The notes: generated by a model from the sequence alone, not told the origin. DNA of 64,000 bases from Pycnopodia helianthoides (GCA_032158295.1 CM063264.1:744001-808000), one strand, 5' to 3'. Numbered from the stretch's first letter, positions 46,734-58,033 are shown. Translations and numbers: made by a program.

Positions 46734-49700
46734 CTACGAGTCATCACCGATGTTCCTGCAAACGCAGATTGCCAACAGCATACAGCACAACTGTGTCAAA
46801 ACAAAAACATCATTGATTATCAAATACTGATTATCAAATGTGACCCGATCGGTCAAATTGAGGTATATATTGACCCCTTAACCCTAAAGAACCCAAGTCC
46901 TACAATATCCTCATTGCCAAAGTGCAGGATTGTGAAGGATTTGGGCTATTAGGGATCTGCAACACAGGAGGATTTCGAAGGCTTTGGGCTAAAATGAGTT
47001 TTTGTTAGGGTAGGATTTCGCAGGACTTGCACTACCGGGCTGTTTTTACATAGGAGGATTTTGAAGGTTTTATGTATTATGCAGCTTAGCCAAAATAGGA
47101 TTCTGAAGGTTTTGGGCTTTTTTGACATTTTTTGACTCCCTAACTTCTGTCTCAAAAGGATTTTGAAGGATTGGGCTAATATGTATACTTACAATAAGTT
47201 GAAGGATATTGAAGGATTTGGGCACTTTAGGTTTATTACCACTTTAATCCGAAGGATATTGAAGGATTTGGGCAGTATGTTTACCCAAGGGTCTAGTCTG
47301 TTAGGGTTAATGAAATTGAGTTGTGTATACCGTGTTAACAAGTAACTCACTGGCTTTCCAGCAGTACCATTATTATTTCCGTAGCTTATTTAAGTCCGAA
47401 GTTATCGGGAAATGAAGAAAGTCTACAAGACATGGCCACTTCCATTTTTTTACAACGTGTTTGTTTAGATACTCGCTTTTAATTAACTTTGAAGAGTATT
47501 AATTGTGTACAAACATGCTCAAGAAAACGTACTTTTTGTGGATTTATTCATCTTTTCAGTTAAAGGTAAGACCACGACAAGAAAGATCAAGTTTTATTAA
47601 ACCTAATACCACCGAAATCGCGGAATCGTTTTTTGAAGTGTTTTTCAACATATTTGAATGTGACCAACCTCGGTATGGCGAATTACACGCAATACGTCCT
47701 GTCTGACACATTCCTCATTTCGACCGATCAGGTCACAAATATCGAGTATCAATCATTATTTATCAAGTTGTTGGCTCAGTGCTATAAGGTCGTTCACTAC
47801 AATTTTACATTTGTAATTATCAAAAGGGCGTTACGTGAAAGATAAAAATAATTTTTGAAAATCGAATTTGAAATTTACCAATAAATGATTTACTTTGAAA
47901 AAATTGTTTCTTTTTGCTAAACAGTTTCTTTGGAGACCACTCTTCATCAATAAACTCCCTTTCCAAGGGGCTCAAAAATATGCAAAACCAATTTTATGAA
48001 ATCCACACAAAATGCACAAACCAACCTTGTTAATTTTCAAATAATGAATATGAAATATTGAGTATCAAATATTAGTTTTCAAGCAGTGATTGTTGAAAAG
48101 TTCTTACACACTATTGATTAACGAATACCTGTATTGATTATCAAATATTCATTATCAAATAGTGATTACCAAATGTTAATTATCAATTATTAAGAGTCAA
48201 ATATAGGTTAACTTATCATCCTCAAAGAGACAGTTGCTATGTCAAATGGTTCGGGGCAAGCTTTTATAAAGCAACCTCCAGATGAGCAAACCCTGGTACC
48301 ATTGTGCCACACACATTCATTCAGAATTGTGCAAGGGTGTTTGCCGTCTCCTACAAACTATATAAAAGCTTGCCCCTAGTCATGTGACATAGCAACTGTT
48401 TCATTAGTCTGAGAAATTCAAATTTAAGGGGTAACTTTTGACTAACCAAGTCATTGTTCCAGACACTATTCAAATCTAACTCGCAAACGGCTTATTCGGT
48501 AAAGCTGGCAATCTTTTCTTATCAGAGAAAAAGCTTGACAAAGTGGCTCTTACCTCAAAGAAGGCAACACCAACTGCAGTAGCTCCGATGATGGTACCAT
48601 AGTCGGAGACCAGCATTTTAATACCTCCCCCGCAGCCCTGTAAGATTTCAACCACAAAATATCATGACCAAAAATACTAGTACTTGGTTCTTATATAGTT
48701 TACTTATTAATTCTGGTTGTGAAGCCAAGGATTCTCAGGAAAGCGAACTCACTCACGATACTAGCCAAGTATCCCCATGGACATGATGGAAAGAGAGAAG
48801 GAAGGGATAATAATATAATTGTGGCTTCTTATATAGCGCTCATATCCGTCGCTCAGCGACGCTCAAGCAGCGCTTCAACAGTCAGTATTTTCCTGCAAGG
48901 TATAGCTATATGAGGAGCTACTTTTTGAAGTTTGAGACCTATTTCTTTACATAGCACAATATAATGGTTTACAAGGTGCGGTGGCGCAATATGCAGCCAA
49001 TCAAACCAGGAACACCGGGGCGAACCCCTTCTCTTTTCGATAAGTGCACTGGGTTCTTTTACGTGCATTACACAACACACTGTCACGACTGGGACTCGAA
49101 CCCACTCTCAGCTGAACAGAAACATCAGAGCTTGAATCCGGTGCTCTTATCCGCTCGGCCACGACACGCCACAAAGGAAGGAAGTTTCCATTTTAGAAAA
49201 CCCGAGAGAAAGATTCCAGGGAAAACCAACACAATCAGGTAGGGACTGAAAACCCAATCAACATAGTGCTCCCGGCGGGATTCGAACCTGGGTCCCAGAG
49301 ATGGAAGGCTAGGAAGGATACCACAAGGCCAACCTGACAGCCAAACCAACCCAAAAGGTACTCTACATGTATTCCTATTCATCAAGTATACTTCACAACA
49401 TTCACACTTCCCTGTTCAAAGGTCGCAGGTTCTAATCCCATTCTAAACCATTTTTCTTTAAAGGCCCTGTACACTATTGGTAAGATCGAAAAACACAAAT
49501 GTTCACAGATTCACACATAACTTACATGATTTAAAGTAAGTAATGGTAGAAAGGGTTCCTTAAAATATTTCTGCCTAAAATGCTATCGTTTCTGAGAAAT
49601 GAATAAAACAAGTTTTTATCGCGCGCGATAATAAACTCGATGTTTGAAAAACAAAAAACACATAAGGTCTCTTTTCATTATTTTCTCGTGACCTCGTTGA

Positions 49701-51723
49701 CAAATTGAGCTCAAATTTTCACAGGTTTGTTATTTCATGTATATTGTTAATCACACAAAACATGAACTATGATTGCGACTGTTTTGTCAGCTCTACCAAT
49801 CCTGTATAATACCTTTAAAACAAATTATTAATAAAAATCATAACACCCAAAAATTACCTCTTTATAACAAGATTGTTGTTATAAGAGGACGGCAAAACAA
49901 AGAAACACAAAGCAGAAAATGAGATTCGGGACTTCAGAATGTTCTCTTTACAAGCAGAACCTCTTTATAGCAGTGCTCTTTATAACGAGGATTGACTATA
50001 CCCCTGTTTTATTTTTTCTTTGTTCACCGAAAAAATATATCCACCACTTTTTTACCAACGCCTACCTTCTCAATGTATTGTCTTACTTACCGTAGATTTG
50101 ACTGTACTCAGGGAGCATACTGTAGAAGCTTCGTTGATACAACAAGATTCTGGGAATGGTAATCCGGAGTTATTGATGTACTGGTTTCCAGCATAGTCCT
50201 GAAACCCATTTACACCGCAGCATACCAGCTGTTAACAAACAAGGGAACCACATGTATCATTATTAGCAGCATTATTATTACTATTATTTCTATTGTTGTT
50301 ATTTTTATAAAAAAATTCTGAGATATCGCCCACCTAACAAGGCCTGATGGCCACTTCAAGGTGAGGGCTATACTTAACTGATTTGGGTTGTCAACCCAAA
50401 TCAACTGTCACCAGAGGCACGTTGCCACCTACTCCTGGGGCTGAAACAGGGTTACCCCCTTCACAGTCCGTAAGGATGTAGGCATGGGTATCATCCACTA
50501 GGAGCCTGGCTGGTAGAGCAGAATGCACTACTTGTCACGAAGCAATTTAGGTTGAGCGCCTTGCTCAAGGGCACAAGTGTCATGACCGGGAATTGAACCC
50601 ACACTCTGATGATCAGAAACACCAGAGCTTGAGCTCTTAACCACTCGGCCATGACACACCATCAGTTGATGGTTAGTTTTATTAACCCTAGCAGAAATGA
50701 GCAGGATACCAGTCACAAATTGTACATGTGGTGTGGAAGTCTGGCTGGTAACCTTATTCTGGTAAGCATGCTTTTGTTGTGCTTGGCTATGAAATTGGGC
50801 CCTGATGATGATTTCATGATCGGTTTCTCCCTTTACCTTGTTCTGGACAAAGTCCCATGCTGAAGTTCCCAATTGACTCTTGCTGGAATTCTTTAGTCCG
50901 TAACTATCCCTAAGGAAGGCCACTCCTTCTTCCTCCAAGTAGCCGGTGATCTCACGGGTGTAGAGGGCAGCGAAGATTCCGGCTGCAATCTGGGCGGCAA
51001 ACACGATGAACAGCAGCAGGAAATACTAGCGGGATAAACAAGAATTAAGAAACAATTAGGAAAAAAGGGAGATCGAGTTTCAAACAAGAAATAAAAACAT
51101 TTGAACTTGCCCCCCTAAAACATGAGTAAAGTCGTGTTCGCACTGGACTTATTTAGGGTAAACCTAACCGAGCAAATGGGTAACTTAACCATTTTAAGTC
51201 CAATGCGAACAGCCCAGGAAGTTTCCCTCCCAGGTAACTTACCCGACCCGAATGGGTAGTTTAACCGACCTGCGTCTGCCCAGTTAAATTGACCAGGTCA
51301 GTTTAACCGAGCCGAAAAGTCCAGTGCGAACGCGATCTGGGTAAAAGCTAAGGTATGTTGATAATATGATGGCATTTCCACCCTTTTGATCACCCCTAAG
51401 TTGTAGGTTTCAAGGAGCGTCTATGAACAGGTTCCTAAGCACAAGAGAAGTCGGATTTGAACCAATGACCTCAGGATAAACGTGCTGGTGCTCTACTAAC
51501 TGAGCTATCTAGCCCTATGTTGATGGTCTCCCTATTTTGTCAAAATCTTTGTTCAGGATGCCAGTCAGAAGCCATACAACTATTTGACAGTTCTAAACGT
51601 CATTTTTTGTAAATGTTGTAATTATCGTTGTTTTTATTTATTTTGTTTAATCCATTTGCTTGTATTCAGCGACTTGAGGCGGAGCCGATCTGCAACTGTT
51701 TGTGCTTTATAAATGTCTCTTTA

Positions 51724-51778
<55 letters not shown>

Positions 51779-52557
51779 TATTAACTGCCGTACAGCCAAG
51801 GATCAAACCTAAGTTTTACGATACAACCTTGGAAGCGGCAGCCAGGGGATCACCTTAAGGGATGCAACTTTCTCATTTCAACTACCAAGTAATAAAGCAC
51901 AATGAAAACTGGCTGGGTAAATTTGAAACAAATTGTTTGAGATAAACTTACCAGAACCAGGAGGCACTTGTTCTCGCACAGGGCTCCCAAGCATCCACAA
52001 ACGGACACAAGGAATACGAAGCCACCAGCAGCGATGATCATGTAGACAGCACTCCTAAGTAGCTGACTGTTAAGGAGAGAAGCGACTTCATCGATTGGTA
52101 TCCAGTTAGCAACGCCGAACTTGATCACCAGACCAGTTGCAATCAGACCAAGACCGCTTAGCTGTTGGGATAATAGAGGTTTAATAATAATAATAACAAT
52201 AAAGACACTTGTAAAGCGCCTAATGCAGAAGCCTCTAAGTGCATAAAGAGAACAATAAAATATACAATAAGTGAAAGAAACATTACAACTAAGCAGATTA
52301 CAAATAAGCACTTTCAAACAAATGAGTTTTTAACAGAGACTTAAAACAATGTAAAGAACTAGCCTGGCGAATATGCACAGGAGACTATTCACAGGTTTAC
52401 AAAGAACAGGGGTGTTATTTCACAGAAGTGAAAATCTTTAAAAGTAATAATAATAACAATGATAAACCGTTCTTATAAAGTGCTTCACACTTACCGCCAC
52501 AATTAAGTTGATGACAATAAGTAAGAACTTCATACACTTTCCGCCACAACCTTCCAT
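46734..52557 (-). CDS. Tetraspanin (TSPAN-C), complete, 6 exons, 246 aa
   Basis: Four-pass tetraspanin scaffold. Coding exons in transcript order: 52557-52495, 52161-51952, 51025-50837, 50228-50091, 48637-48554, 46790-46734. All are GT/AG and phase 0. The start MEGCGGKCMKFLL is at 52557, with TM1 at ~10-34. TM2 (~58-80) is followed by CGCLGALCENKCLL. TM3 is at 92-113. The large loop (~115-212) has CCG (157-159), PESCC (180-184), C192 and C202, six cysteines, with sequons at N137 and N173. TM4 is at ~213-240, and the tail is RNIGDDS. Exon 3 is 63 codons, equal to the 25-codon TM3 exon of A and B fused without an intron to the next loop exon. The final 18-residue exon lies beyond a 1.76-kb intron. 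It was chosen because TTTTGACACAG precedes LCCMLLAICVC and a stop, completing TM4. That exon is the least certain part. Confidence 0.9.
46842..47745. mobile_element. Family F5 element, copy 3, split by a nested insertion
   Basis: The inverted ends TGTGACCCGATCGGTCAAAT (46842) and TTTCGACCGATCAGGTCACA (to ~47741) are both present. The body matches copies 1 and 2 except that CCCCTTAA is followed by 425 bp of unrelated DNA before TTAATGAAATTGAG resumes. It lies in the last intron of TSPAN-C. Confidence 0.85.
46882..47306. mobile_element. piggyBac-like MITE nested in F5, TTAA target duplication
   Basis: The insert begins CCCTAA and ends TTAGGG, and is bordered by TTAA at 46878-46881 and 47307-47310. 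The two F5 copies at 26093 and 31193 show a single TTAA at the same point, so the duplication of TTAA is directly visible. CCC ends plus TTAA duplication are typical of piggyBac-type elements. Its interior carries a degenerate repeated motif like GAAGGATTTGGGC. It has no transposase ORF. Confidence 0.85.
48228..48403. mobile_element. Fold-back MITE in the last intron of TSPAN-C
   Basis: AGACAGTTGCTATGTCAAAT…GGGGCAAGCTTTTATA on the left pairs with TATAAAAGCTTGCCCCTAGT…GACATAGCAACTGTTT on the right. The arms are about 42 bp with few mismatches and a ~90-bp centre. Confidence 0.8.
48808..49175 (-). mobile_element. SINE-C, full length, reverse orientation
   Basis: Read on the - strand it has a tRNA-Leu(CAA)-like head (TGTCGTGGCCGAGCGG, loop ATTCAAGC, box B GGTTCGAGTCCC). 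Next comes a body with TTGATTGGCTGCATATTG and TGTAAACCATTATATTGTGC, and last a 3' end GAGCGCTATATAAGAAGCCA with an AT-rich tail. The truncated sister at 62140-62370 is in + orientation. Confidence 0.78.
49180..49345 (-). mobile_element. SINE-B, partial, reverse orientation
   Basis: It has the tRNA-like box GCGGGATTCGAACCTGGG and the AATCAGGTAGGGACTGAAAA body, as at 31945-32180. It is directly adjacent to SINE-C, so two unrelated SINEs lie back to back. Confidence 0.62.
49461..49819 (+). mobile_element. TTAA-type MITE, family F2
   Basis: It begins AGGCCCTGTACACTATTGGT in TTAA context and ends CCTGTATAATACCT-TTAA. It shares with the 5878 copy the variant right half ending GCTCTACCAATCCTG, so these two form a sub-family distinct from 57244 and 61123. 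Confidence 0.82.
50325..50662 (-). mobile_element. SINE-A, reverse orientation
   Basis: It matches 33713-34060 inverted: box A complement (CCACTCGGCCATGACA), GCCTTGCTCAAGGGCAC, GGATGTAGGCATGGGTATCA and CCACCTACTCCTGGGGCTGA. It lies between exons 3 and 4 of TSPAN-C. Confidence 0.78.
50677..50805. mobile_element. Truncated F8 fold-back MITE beside a splice donor
   Basis: It carries GCAGAAATGAGCAGGATACC, GGCTGGTAACCTTATTCTGG and the right end CTATGAAATTGGGCCCTG. The left end is missing. It stops about 30 bp from the exon 3 donor of TSPAN-C (50831-50836). Confidence 0.7.
51128..51340. mobile_element. Fold-back element with GTTCGCACTGGAC ends
   Basis: TCGTGTTCGCACTGGACTTA on the left and AAAAGTCCAGTGCGAACGCG on the right are inverted. 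An additional internal TAAGTCCAATGCGAACA near 51195 gives a second partial end. The interior is rich in GGGTAA/TTAACC motifs. It lies in the intron between exons 2 and 3 of TSPAN-C. Confidence 0.7.
51441..51515 (-). mobile_element. tRNA-like sequence, probably a SINE remnant
   Basis: On the - strand: GGGCTAGATAGCTCAGTTAG, then AGAGCACCAGCACG, and a box B GGTTCAAATCC. The D arm is good. The acceptor stem does not close well and the anticodon arm is poor, so it is unlikely to be a functional tRNA gene. Confidence 0.5.
51723..51782 (+). repeat. (ATT)n microsatellite
   Basis: About 19 ATT repeats following TTTATAAATGTCTCTTTAA. The preceding 60 bp resemble the 3' end of tRNA-derived SINEs, so this is probably a SINE tail. 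Confidence 0.9.
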
Positions 52558-52671
52558 TGTAACTCAAGCTTTCCGACACGTCAAAATGAAGAATCCTGCA
52601 AGAACAAGAAGAAGAACGTGGTAAGAAGGGTGATGTTTCATGCACTGCATGGTATAGATACTGAGACGCAA

Positions 52672-52890
52672 CAACTACTAGAAAACTCGCGGGCACAACT
52701 ACTTTGGTACAACCATGTGGAAATCTCTTTCGGGAGGAGTGTTGGCCCTTAAAAAGAGCCGTTGTGATCACGGCATTTCGAGACAAACCCTGTTTTCCAG
52801 TCAAGGTGAGCAGAGCATACTGTTCCAAACATCCAGACCATAAAGTCAGCTCCTTTCAAAGCCAAGAGAAATTTACATATGTGGTTGTGC
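52672..52890. repeat. Inverted pair of F7 repeats upstream of the TSPAN-C start
   Basis: 52672-52795 is an F7 copy on the - strand (complement of CATGGTTGTACC, GGCTCTTTTTAAGGGCCAAC and GTCTCGAAATGCC). 52806-52890 is an F7 copy on the + strand (AGCATACTGTTCCAAACATC, CTCCTTTCAAAGCCAAG). They are head-to-head, about 115 bp upstream of the TSPAN-C start codon, hence in its 5' UTR or promoter. Confidence 0.65.
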
Positions 52891-52899
52891 CCCCCCCCC

Positions 52900-54345
52900 C
52901 CCTATTCACTTACTATTCTTCAAGGGCTTTGTTATTGGATGGTTGAAATCATTGCCAAGCAATAACAAATTATGTTGAAAAACTAATGTTTTAAATTTGT
53001 TGTAATCGACCACATTAATAAATACACTTGTTTTTTAAACAGTGAAATTATTCTGGATCTTTAAGTTATTCTCATCTAAATTATGAGTCTTAGAATATCA
53101 GCTAAGACCGTTGGAAAAATTGATCAATAATTTATTTTTTCAGTTCTTTTGTCTAGAATCCTGACACAAACTTGTTGATCAATTTACATTTGTGCGAAAT
53201 TGTAACCGCATGAATCATTGTGGATTTATGCAAAATCTATCAATAAAGATTTCAATGAAGGAACACACTGTACAGCAAGTAAACTTTCACATCTCTTTAA
53301 GTTTGTCTGGGTACATATAAAAACCTTTTATACATGTATGTTATCACGTTTACATGTACATACAACAAAACCTCATTTTCAACTGGCCAATTATTGATTT
53401 TTTCCTTGGCCTTAATTGGCATTTGCCATGGCAACACATTGAGGGGACCCTAGAGCTAGGCATGTAAACATCATGCTTAATATCACACAAAAAGGCAATT
53501 TCGGTTTATTAGACACCAGGGCTAAATTTCCACAATTTTGTTTGTGGAACTTAATCATTTGACCAAGGCAGACAGAGGGATTGTTTTATGGTTACATGAA
53601 GCACAGACAACTTGTTTAAAATTCTTGAGTTTGAAGGAAAAACTTCAAAACCAACTAATTTACAATAAACATCATGGCCAGAGTTTATTTTCGAGCAACA
53701 CAAATTTGCAGCTCATATCTTAAAGACACATTTCTGTTACTTCTTTTTTTATCAATCATTTAATACTAAAAACAGACGGCAAAAGGGGTTAGACATCTCG
53801 ATAGCAAAACAGATATACATATATCATAAAATTGCTAAACGATTATTGATTAATATAAATACAACTGGACATCACTGTGTCATTCTACAGAATACCTCTA
53901 CTATCAATGAAAGTTCCTCTGTGGTCATCCCTTTTTAAAATTCATGTAAACGATGATAAGTATCTGAAGTTTCAAACAAACTTTTTGCAAACATAGACTT
54001 TGCTGCTGAAGAGTGCAATTTACAACTATAATTTGAATATTTATAGGGCATCAAACGGCAACTTGCCATCCTCCACTATTTCTTGGTCAATATTTTAACC
54101 TTATTTGTTTTTTAGTAAGGTGAAAGGTGAATAATTAACATATTTACTACCGCTTACTTAAGACGATTTTCTTTTAAAGGAGAAATAAAGTCAAACTTTC
54201 ATCAAAGAGACGAGTTGCACACGACCTTAAAAAGTGGAGGTCTGATACAACAATGTTTCCCATCAAACTTGTAATAGAAAGCTTGGATGGCGAACCCTAT
54301 TGACTTACAATAAAATACAATGTCAAGTTTCAAAGGTGAATGAAT
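52900..54345. other. 5' flank of TSPAN-C, no gene seen
   Basis: AT-rich sequence without supported exons or repeats. It must contain or adjoin the TSPAN-C promoter, but I cannot point to a start site. Confidence 0.45.
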
Positions 54346-54349
54346 GATT

Positions 54350-54780
54350 TAAAGGAAGGGTCATACTTTGACACCAAAAAGAATTTGTGCAATTTTTATT
54401 TGAAAGCCTACTGGTTATATTATAAAGATGGTAATGTGGTAGTGATGAGCATCCTGCAAAATATTTTCATCTGAAGTTCCCCCGTTAATTAGAAAGCAAT
54501 TTGAATCTCCAAAGATCGCCTGTATGCGACTTTTTGGACATTTCTGTGGTGGCCATTTGAATGCTGCCCTCAATACAGCCAGAGATGCGGTTGGTATCCA
54601 CTGTCACCTCAATAAACACAGAAGGATTCCACCTTCTTAATAAAAAATACTGTGACAGGTGTTTGCTGTTTTCTAAATAAGTAGGCACTGCGTTCCACGG
54701 AAAATTTCACAGGTGACTTTTGTGACATCTTTCTGTGATAGTTTTGCCAATAAATCTACATTGCATCGACAAAATCAAAT
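54350..54780 (-). mobile_element. Dispersed repeat family F6, copy 3, longest
   Basis: On the - strand it reads through both halves seen at 1475-1815: AAAGTCACCTGTGAAATTTT, GAAAACAGCAAACACCTGTC, GAGGTGACAGTGGATACCAA, then CAGGATGCTCATCACTACCA and CTTTATAATATAACC, and ends at a 'gtatgaccc' like the ZNF-adjacent copies. This order defines the full element. Confidence 0.65.
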
Positions 54781-54904
54781 GATAAGCAAGGTGTTCCTAT
54801 TTAACTCAAGGGTGTTAATAACAGACACATAACTAATAGACACCTTTAATATACAGACCCCCCCCCCCAGGCCCATCTGGCTACCTTTTGAATCAGTGGG
54901 TTAC

Positions 54905-55230
54905 ACGTCAAATACTTACAGTTTAAAAATTCTAAAGACATAAAAAGCAAGCAGTTTCCCCTCCAAAACTGATACACACTGGACCAACGGAAAGTTAGTA
55001 TAAGATTACAAATAGCTACTTCATGGGATCACAATACAGTGAGAAAATCAGTGGTTTATACGTCAAATGAAATAGTAAATATACTTACAGTTAAAAAATT
55101 CCAAAGACATAAAAAGCTAGCAGTTTCCCCCCAAATCCTCTCTACTGATTGATACACACTGAACCAATGGAAAGTTAGTATAAGATTACAAATAGCTACT
55201 ACTTCATCAGATCAACATACAGTGAGAAAA
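54905..55230 (+). repeat. About 160-bp tandem duplication
   Basis: Two copies of a segment with AATACTTACAG, CTAAAGACATAAAAAGC, GATACACACTG, AAAGTTAGTATAAGATTACA and ACAGTGAGAAAATC. They differ by several small indels. Confidence 0.8.
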
Positions 55231-56110
55231 TCCTCTGAATGACTTCTGGAAAAATTTGGTTAGTTTTCTCACCACACCCATAAACACTCCCTCTCTCTCT
55301 CAACTCATGTACATGTGACTGAGCAGACCCAGGGCACAATTCACAGAACAGCTTGGCCTTGTCCAAATAAAACTATGTTACTCACATTCTGGAGCCACCA
55401 CATCCACACTAAATGAAAACTTTTACAAAGAGAATTAGATTTCCCAAAACACAAGTTGGAATGAGGAACTAACACAAACAACAGTAAAAAAAAATATGAC
55501 ATATGTCATCTATGACCCTTCTATGATCAACCGTACATGAAAAACGTTCAAACAAATCTCATTCATACAAGTATTTATCTTGAAAACCAATTCCCCATAC
55601 CGAGTTTTGATTTCCAGATGGCCCACCCACAATGACATTCCAGTTGTATTGTGTCGGCTACCTTTTATTCAGGACCATTGACCCATTTAGGAATCTTCAC
55701 TCAGTGAAAATATATCCTTTCCTCACACACACAAACTACGCCCTCCTTTCAACTTTGTTACACCAGACTTCCTTTTGTTCAAAGAGAGACTGTTTAGAGA
55801 GAAAAGAGTGTGGAGGACTGGGTTAGTCATCAGTTACTCAGTCTACAGACTCCATGGGAGTGGGAACGAACTGGGAAAGGCCCAAAAGTTAGCTCTAAAA
55901 AGTTCCACGACACCAAGGCATTGAGATGACCTTATGGTGCGGCCATCTTGAATTTCTTCAATTCAGTCTGGTTCCTTTACAATAATAAAGAAGTTACACT
56001 GCGACTGGCATTGTGAATACAAAGATCCCGACCAAGAGAATAGTTAGATAGAGTTTTGTAAAGCACACATATTCAAAGTGCTCATGCCTCAAAGTGCTAG
56101 AAAATTATGA
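55231..56110. other. Intergenic stretch, no gene seen
   Basis: No supported feature. The GGGCTGG-like and CTCT-rich patches do not form exons with plausible splice sites. Confidence 0.45.
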
Positions 56111-56116
56111 CCTCTG

Positions 56117-56287
56117 GGCCCAATTTCAGAGTTGCTTAAGCAGAAAATTGTGCAAAATAATTTTACGCCAAGCAAAATTAGCAGAAAACCAGTCACAAAC
56201 AGTACATGTGGAATTGTATTTTGGCTGGTAACCTTATTCTGGTAAGCAAACTTGCTTTTGTGCTTATAGTAACTCTATGAAAGTGGG
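56117..56287. mobile_element. Fold-back MITE, family F8
   Basis: GGGCCCAATTTCAGAGTTGC…TTAAGCA and TGTGCTTATAGTAACTCTAT…GGGCCC are the inverted ends. The inner GGCTGGTAACCTTATTCTGG is shared with 50677-50805. Confidence 0.78.
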
Positions 56288-56462
56288 CCCTGGTCATCAG
56301 GAGTACACTTAAATATTCCTCAGGAACTTTCTCAACTTGGGAGTACTACATATCAAGAGAAAAATTGAAAACAAAAATTGTCAACTCTTCAAAAAGTATT
56401 CATCCCTTTTTCTGGGAGTAATACAGTAGCTGGTTTGTGGGAGTACTAAAAAAGCAACTCAC

Positions 56463-56582
56463 TGTATTACATATTAATGCACAGTATTACATAGTAATAC
56501 ACAGTATTACACATTGTAATACACATTGTAATACACATTGTAATACACATTGTAATACACATTGTTAACATTGTAATACACT
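56463..56582 (+). repeat. 12-bp tandem repeat, GTAATACACATT
   Basis: About five clean copies of GTAATACACATT, flanked by diverged AGTATTACA units. Non-coding. Confidence 0.85.
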
Positions 56583-57243
56583 GTCAAACATTTACAATGA
56601 GAAAATGTATTACAAAATGTCATGGAAATGGAATGGTATTGTGTAAGAACACCCTTTTAAAAGTAATACAACCCACTTTACTTCCCCAAGTTTGTAACAA
56701 TAGATCAAGTGAAAGAATAGTAACCATGGAGGGTGTAACACAGTAGCAGAGGGAAATGTTTTGTTCATGTACTGTGGTGCCTTTATCTAAAAGCTAACAC
56801 TATAACCCATTAAGCTACTATAAAAACCTATCAAAGTTCAATTTTTCCAGGACATTGGCCTATCCAAAAAAAAAATTGTTTATGACACAACATTTTTTGT
56901 TTGGTGTAAAAAAAAAAAAGTAGATGTTATTTTCTGTAACATGGAGGGGGAAAAAAAGTGAGTCATGAAAATGCAGATTTTTGACTGTAACATTTCAAGG
57001 GGCACCATGGCAATGACTAGGAGCACATTCCTCCAAAGTTGGAGTGAAGTACATGTACTTGTCCCGGTTATTAAATTAAACATACATTTCTCTTTAAAGC
57101 CTAGAAAAAACCCAGCCCAGAACATTTTGTTGTGCCTGCATTTCCAGCTAAAGGGACTTTTTCCCTGATGAAGAAAATCATTCCCACTGAAGACATTCCT
57201 CTGAGTCACATGATTCTTAGGGATAGTTCTTTTGTTCATTACT

Positions 57244-57602
57244 TAAAGGCCCTGTACACTATTGGTAAGATCGAAAAACACAAATGTTCACAGATTCACA
57301 CATAACTTACATGGTTTAAAGTAAGTAATGGTAGAAAGGGTTCCTCAAAATATTTCGGCCTAAAATGCTATCGTTTCTGAGAAATGAGTAAAACAATAGT
57401 TTTTATCACGCGTGATAAAAAACTTCAAGTTTGAAAAAACAGAAAACACATAAGGTCTCTTTTCTTTTCACTATTTTCTTGTGACTATGATGACCAATTG
57501 AGCTCAAACTTTCACAGGTTTGTTTGTTCATGCATATGTTGAATCACACAAAATGTGGACACTGATTTTGAGCTGTTACCAAAAGTGTACAATACCTTTA
57601 AA
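57244..57602 (+). mobile_element. TTAA-type MITE, family F2, good full copy
   Basis: The ends AGGCCCTGTACACTATTGGT and CCAAAAGTGTACAATACCT lie in TTAA context. The interior contains TTTTTATCACGCGTGATAAAA, a perfect palindromic core that marks the F2 centre. Confidence 0.85.
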
Positions 57603-57972
57603 GGTCATATAGAGGATAGAGCTGGCGAAATAGTCGCAGACAGTGCGCATGTTTTGTGCGATTGAACCATATACATGTGTACATGTGGGCTTAATCCCTT
57701 GTGTGAATCAAGAGAAAGTTGTGAAAAACCATGCACTAGTTTCAGCATGTAAAACACATTGTCCTAAATGTTGGTTATAGCGACCAAAATCAGCTTCAAT
57801 GCATTTTACAAATTTTCAGATACAGTTATCTCAAATATGACTTCATTTCAGAGGAAAATATTTCACAGCAAAAAAAATGGTTCTCGTATGAACTTCATAA
57901 TCAGTAAGCTTTCAGACTAAAACTAAACAATGATGTTTTTATCCTTACCAATCCTGTTTAACGCCTTTAAAT
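57603..57972 (+). mobile_element. MITE-like element, family F4
   Basis: It begins AAAGGTCATATAGAGGATAG and ends ACCAATCCTGTTTAACGCC-TTTAA. It is the same length class and lies directly against the F2 copy. The end resembles the F2 sub-family right end (ACCAATCCTGTATAATACC), suggesting a shared transposase. Confidence 0.55.
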
Positions 57973-58000
57973 GCATCAACACAAGACTGTTCATGATCGG

Positions 58001-58033
58001 ATTTGGGGGGGGGTGACGGGGGGGGGGGGGGGA
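58001..58033 (+). repeat. Interrupted poly-G tract
   Basis: Two G-runs separated by TGAC, totalling about 25 G in 33 bp. The strand has clear potential to form a G-quadruplex. Confidence 0.9.

Noticed and set aside
50528..51004. Single 158-codon - strand gene
   Set aside because: Only its first part is coding. It is exon 3 of TSPAN-C, and the rest reads through the donor at 50836 into the intron and a SINE.
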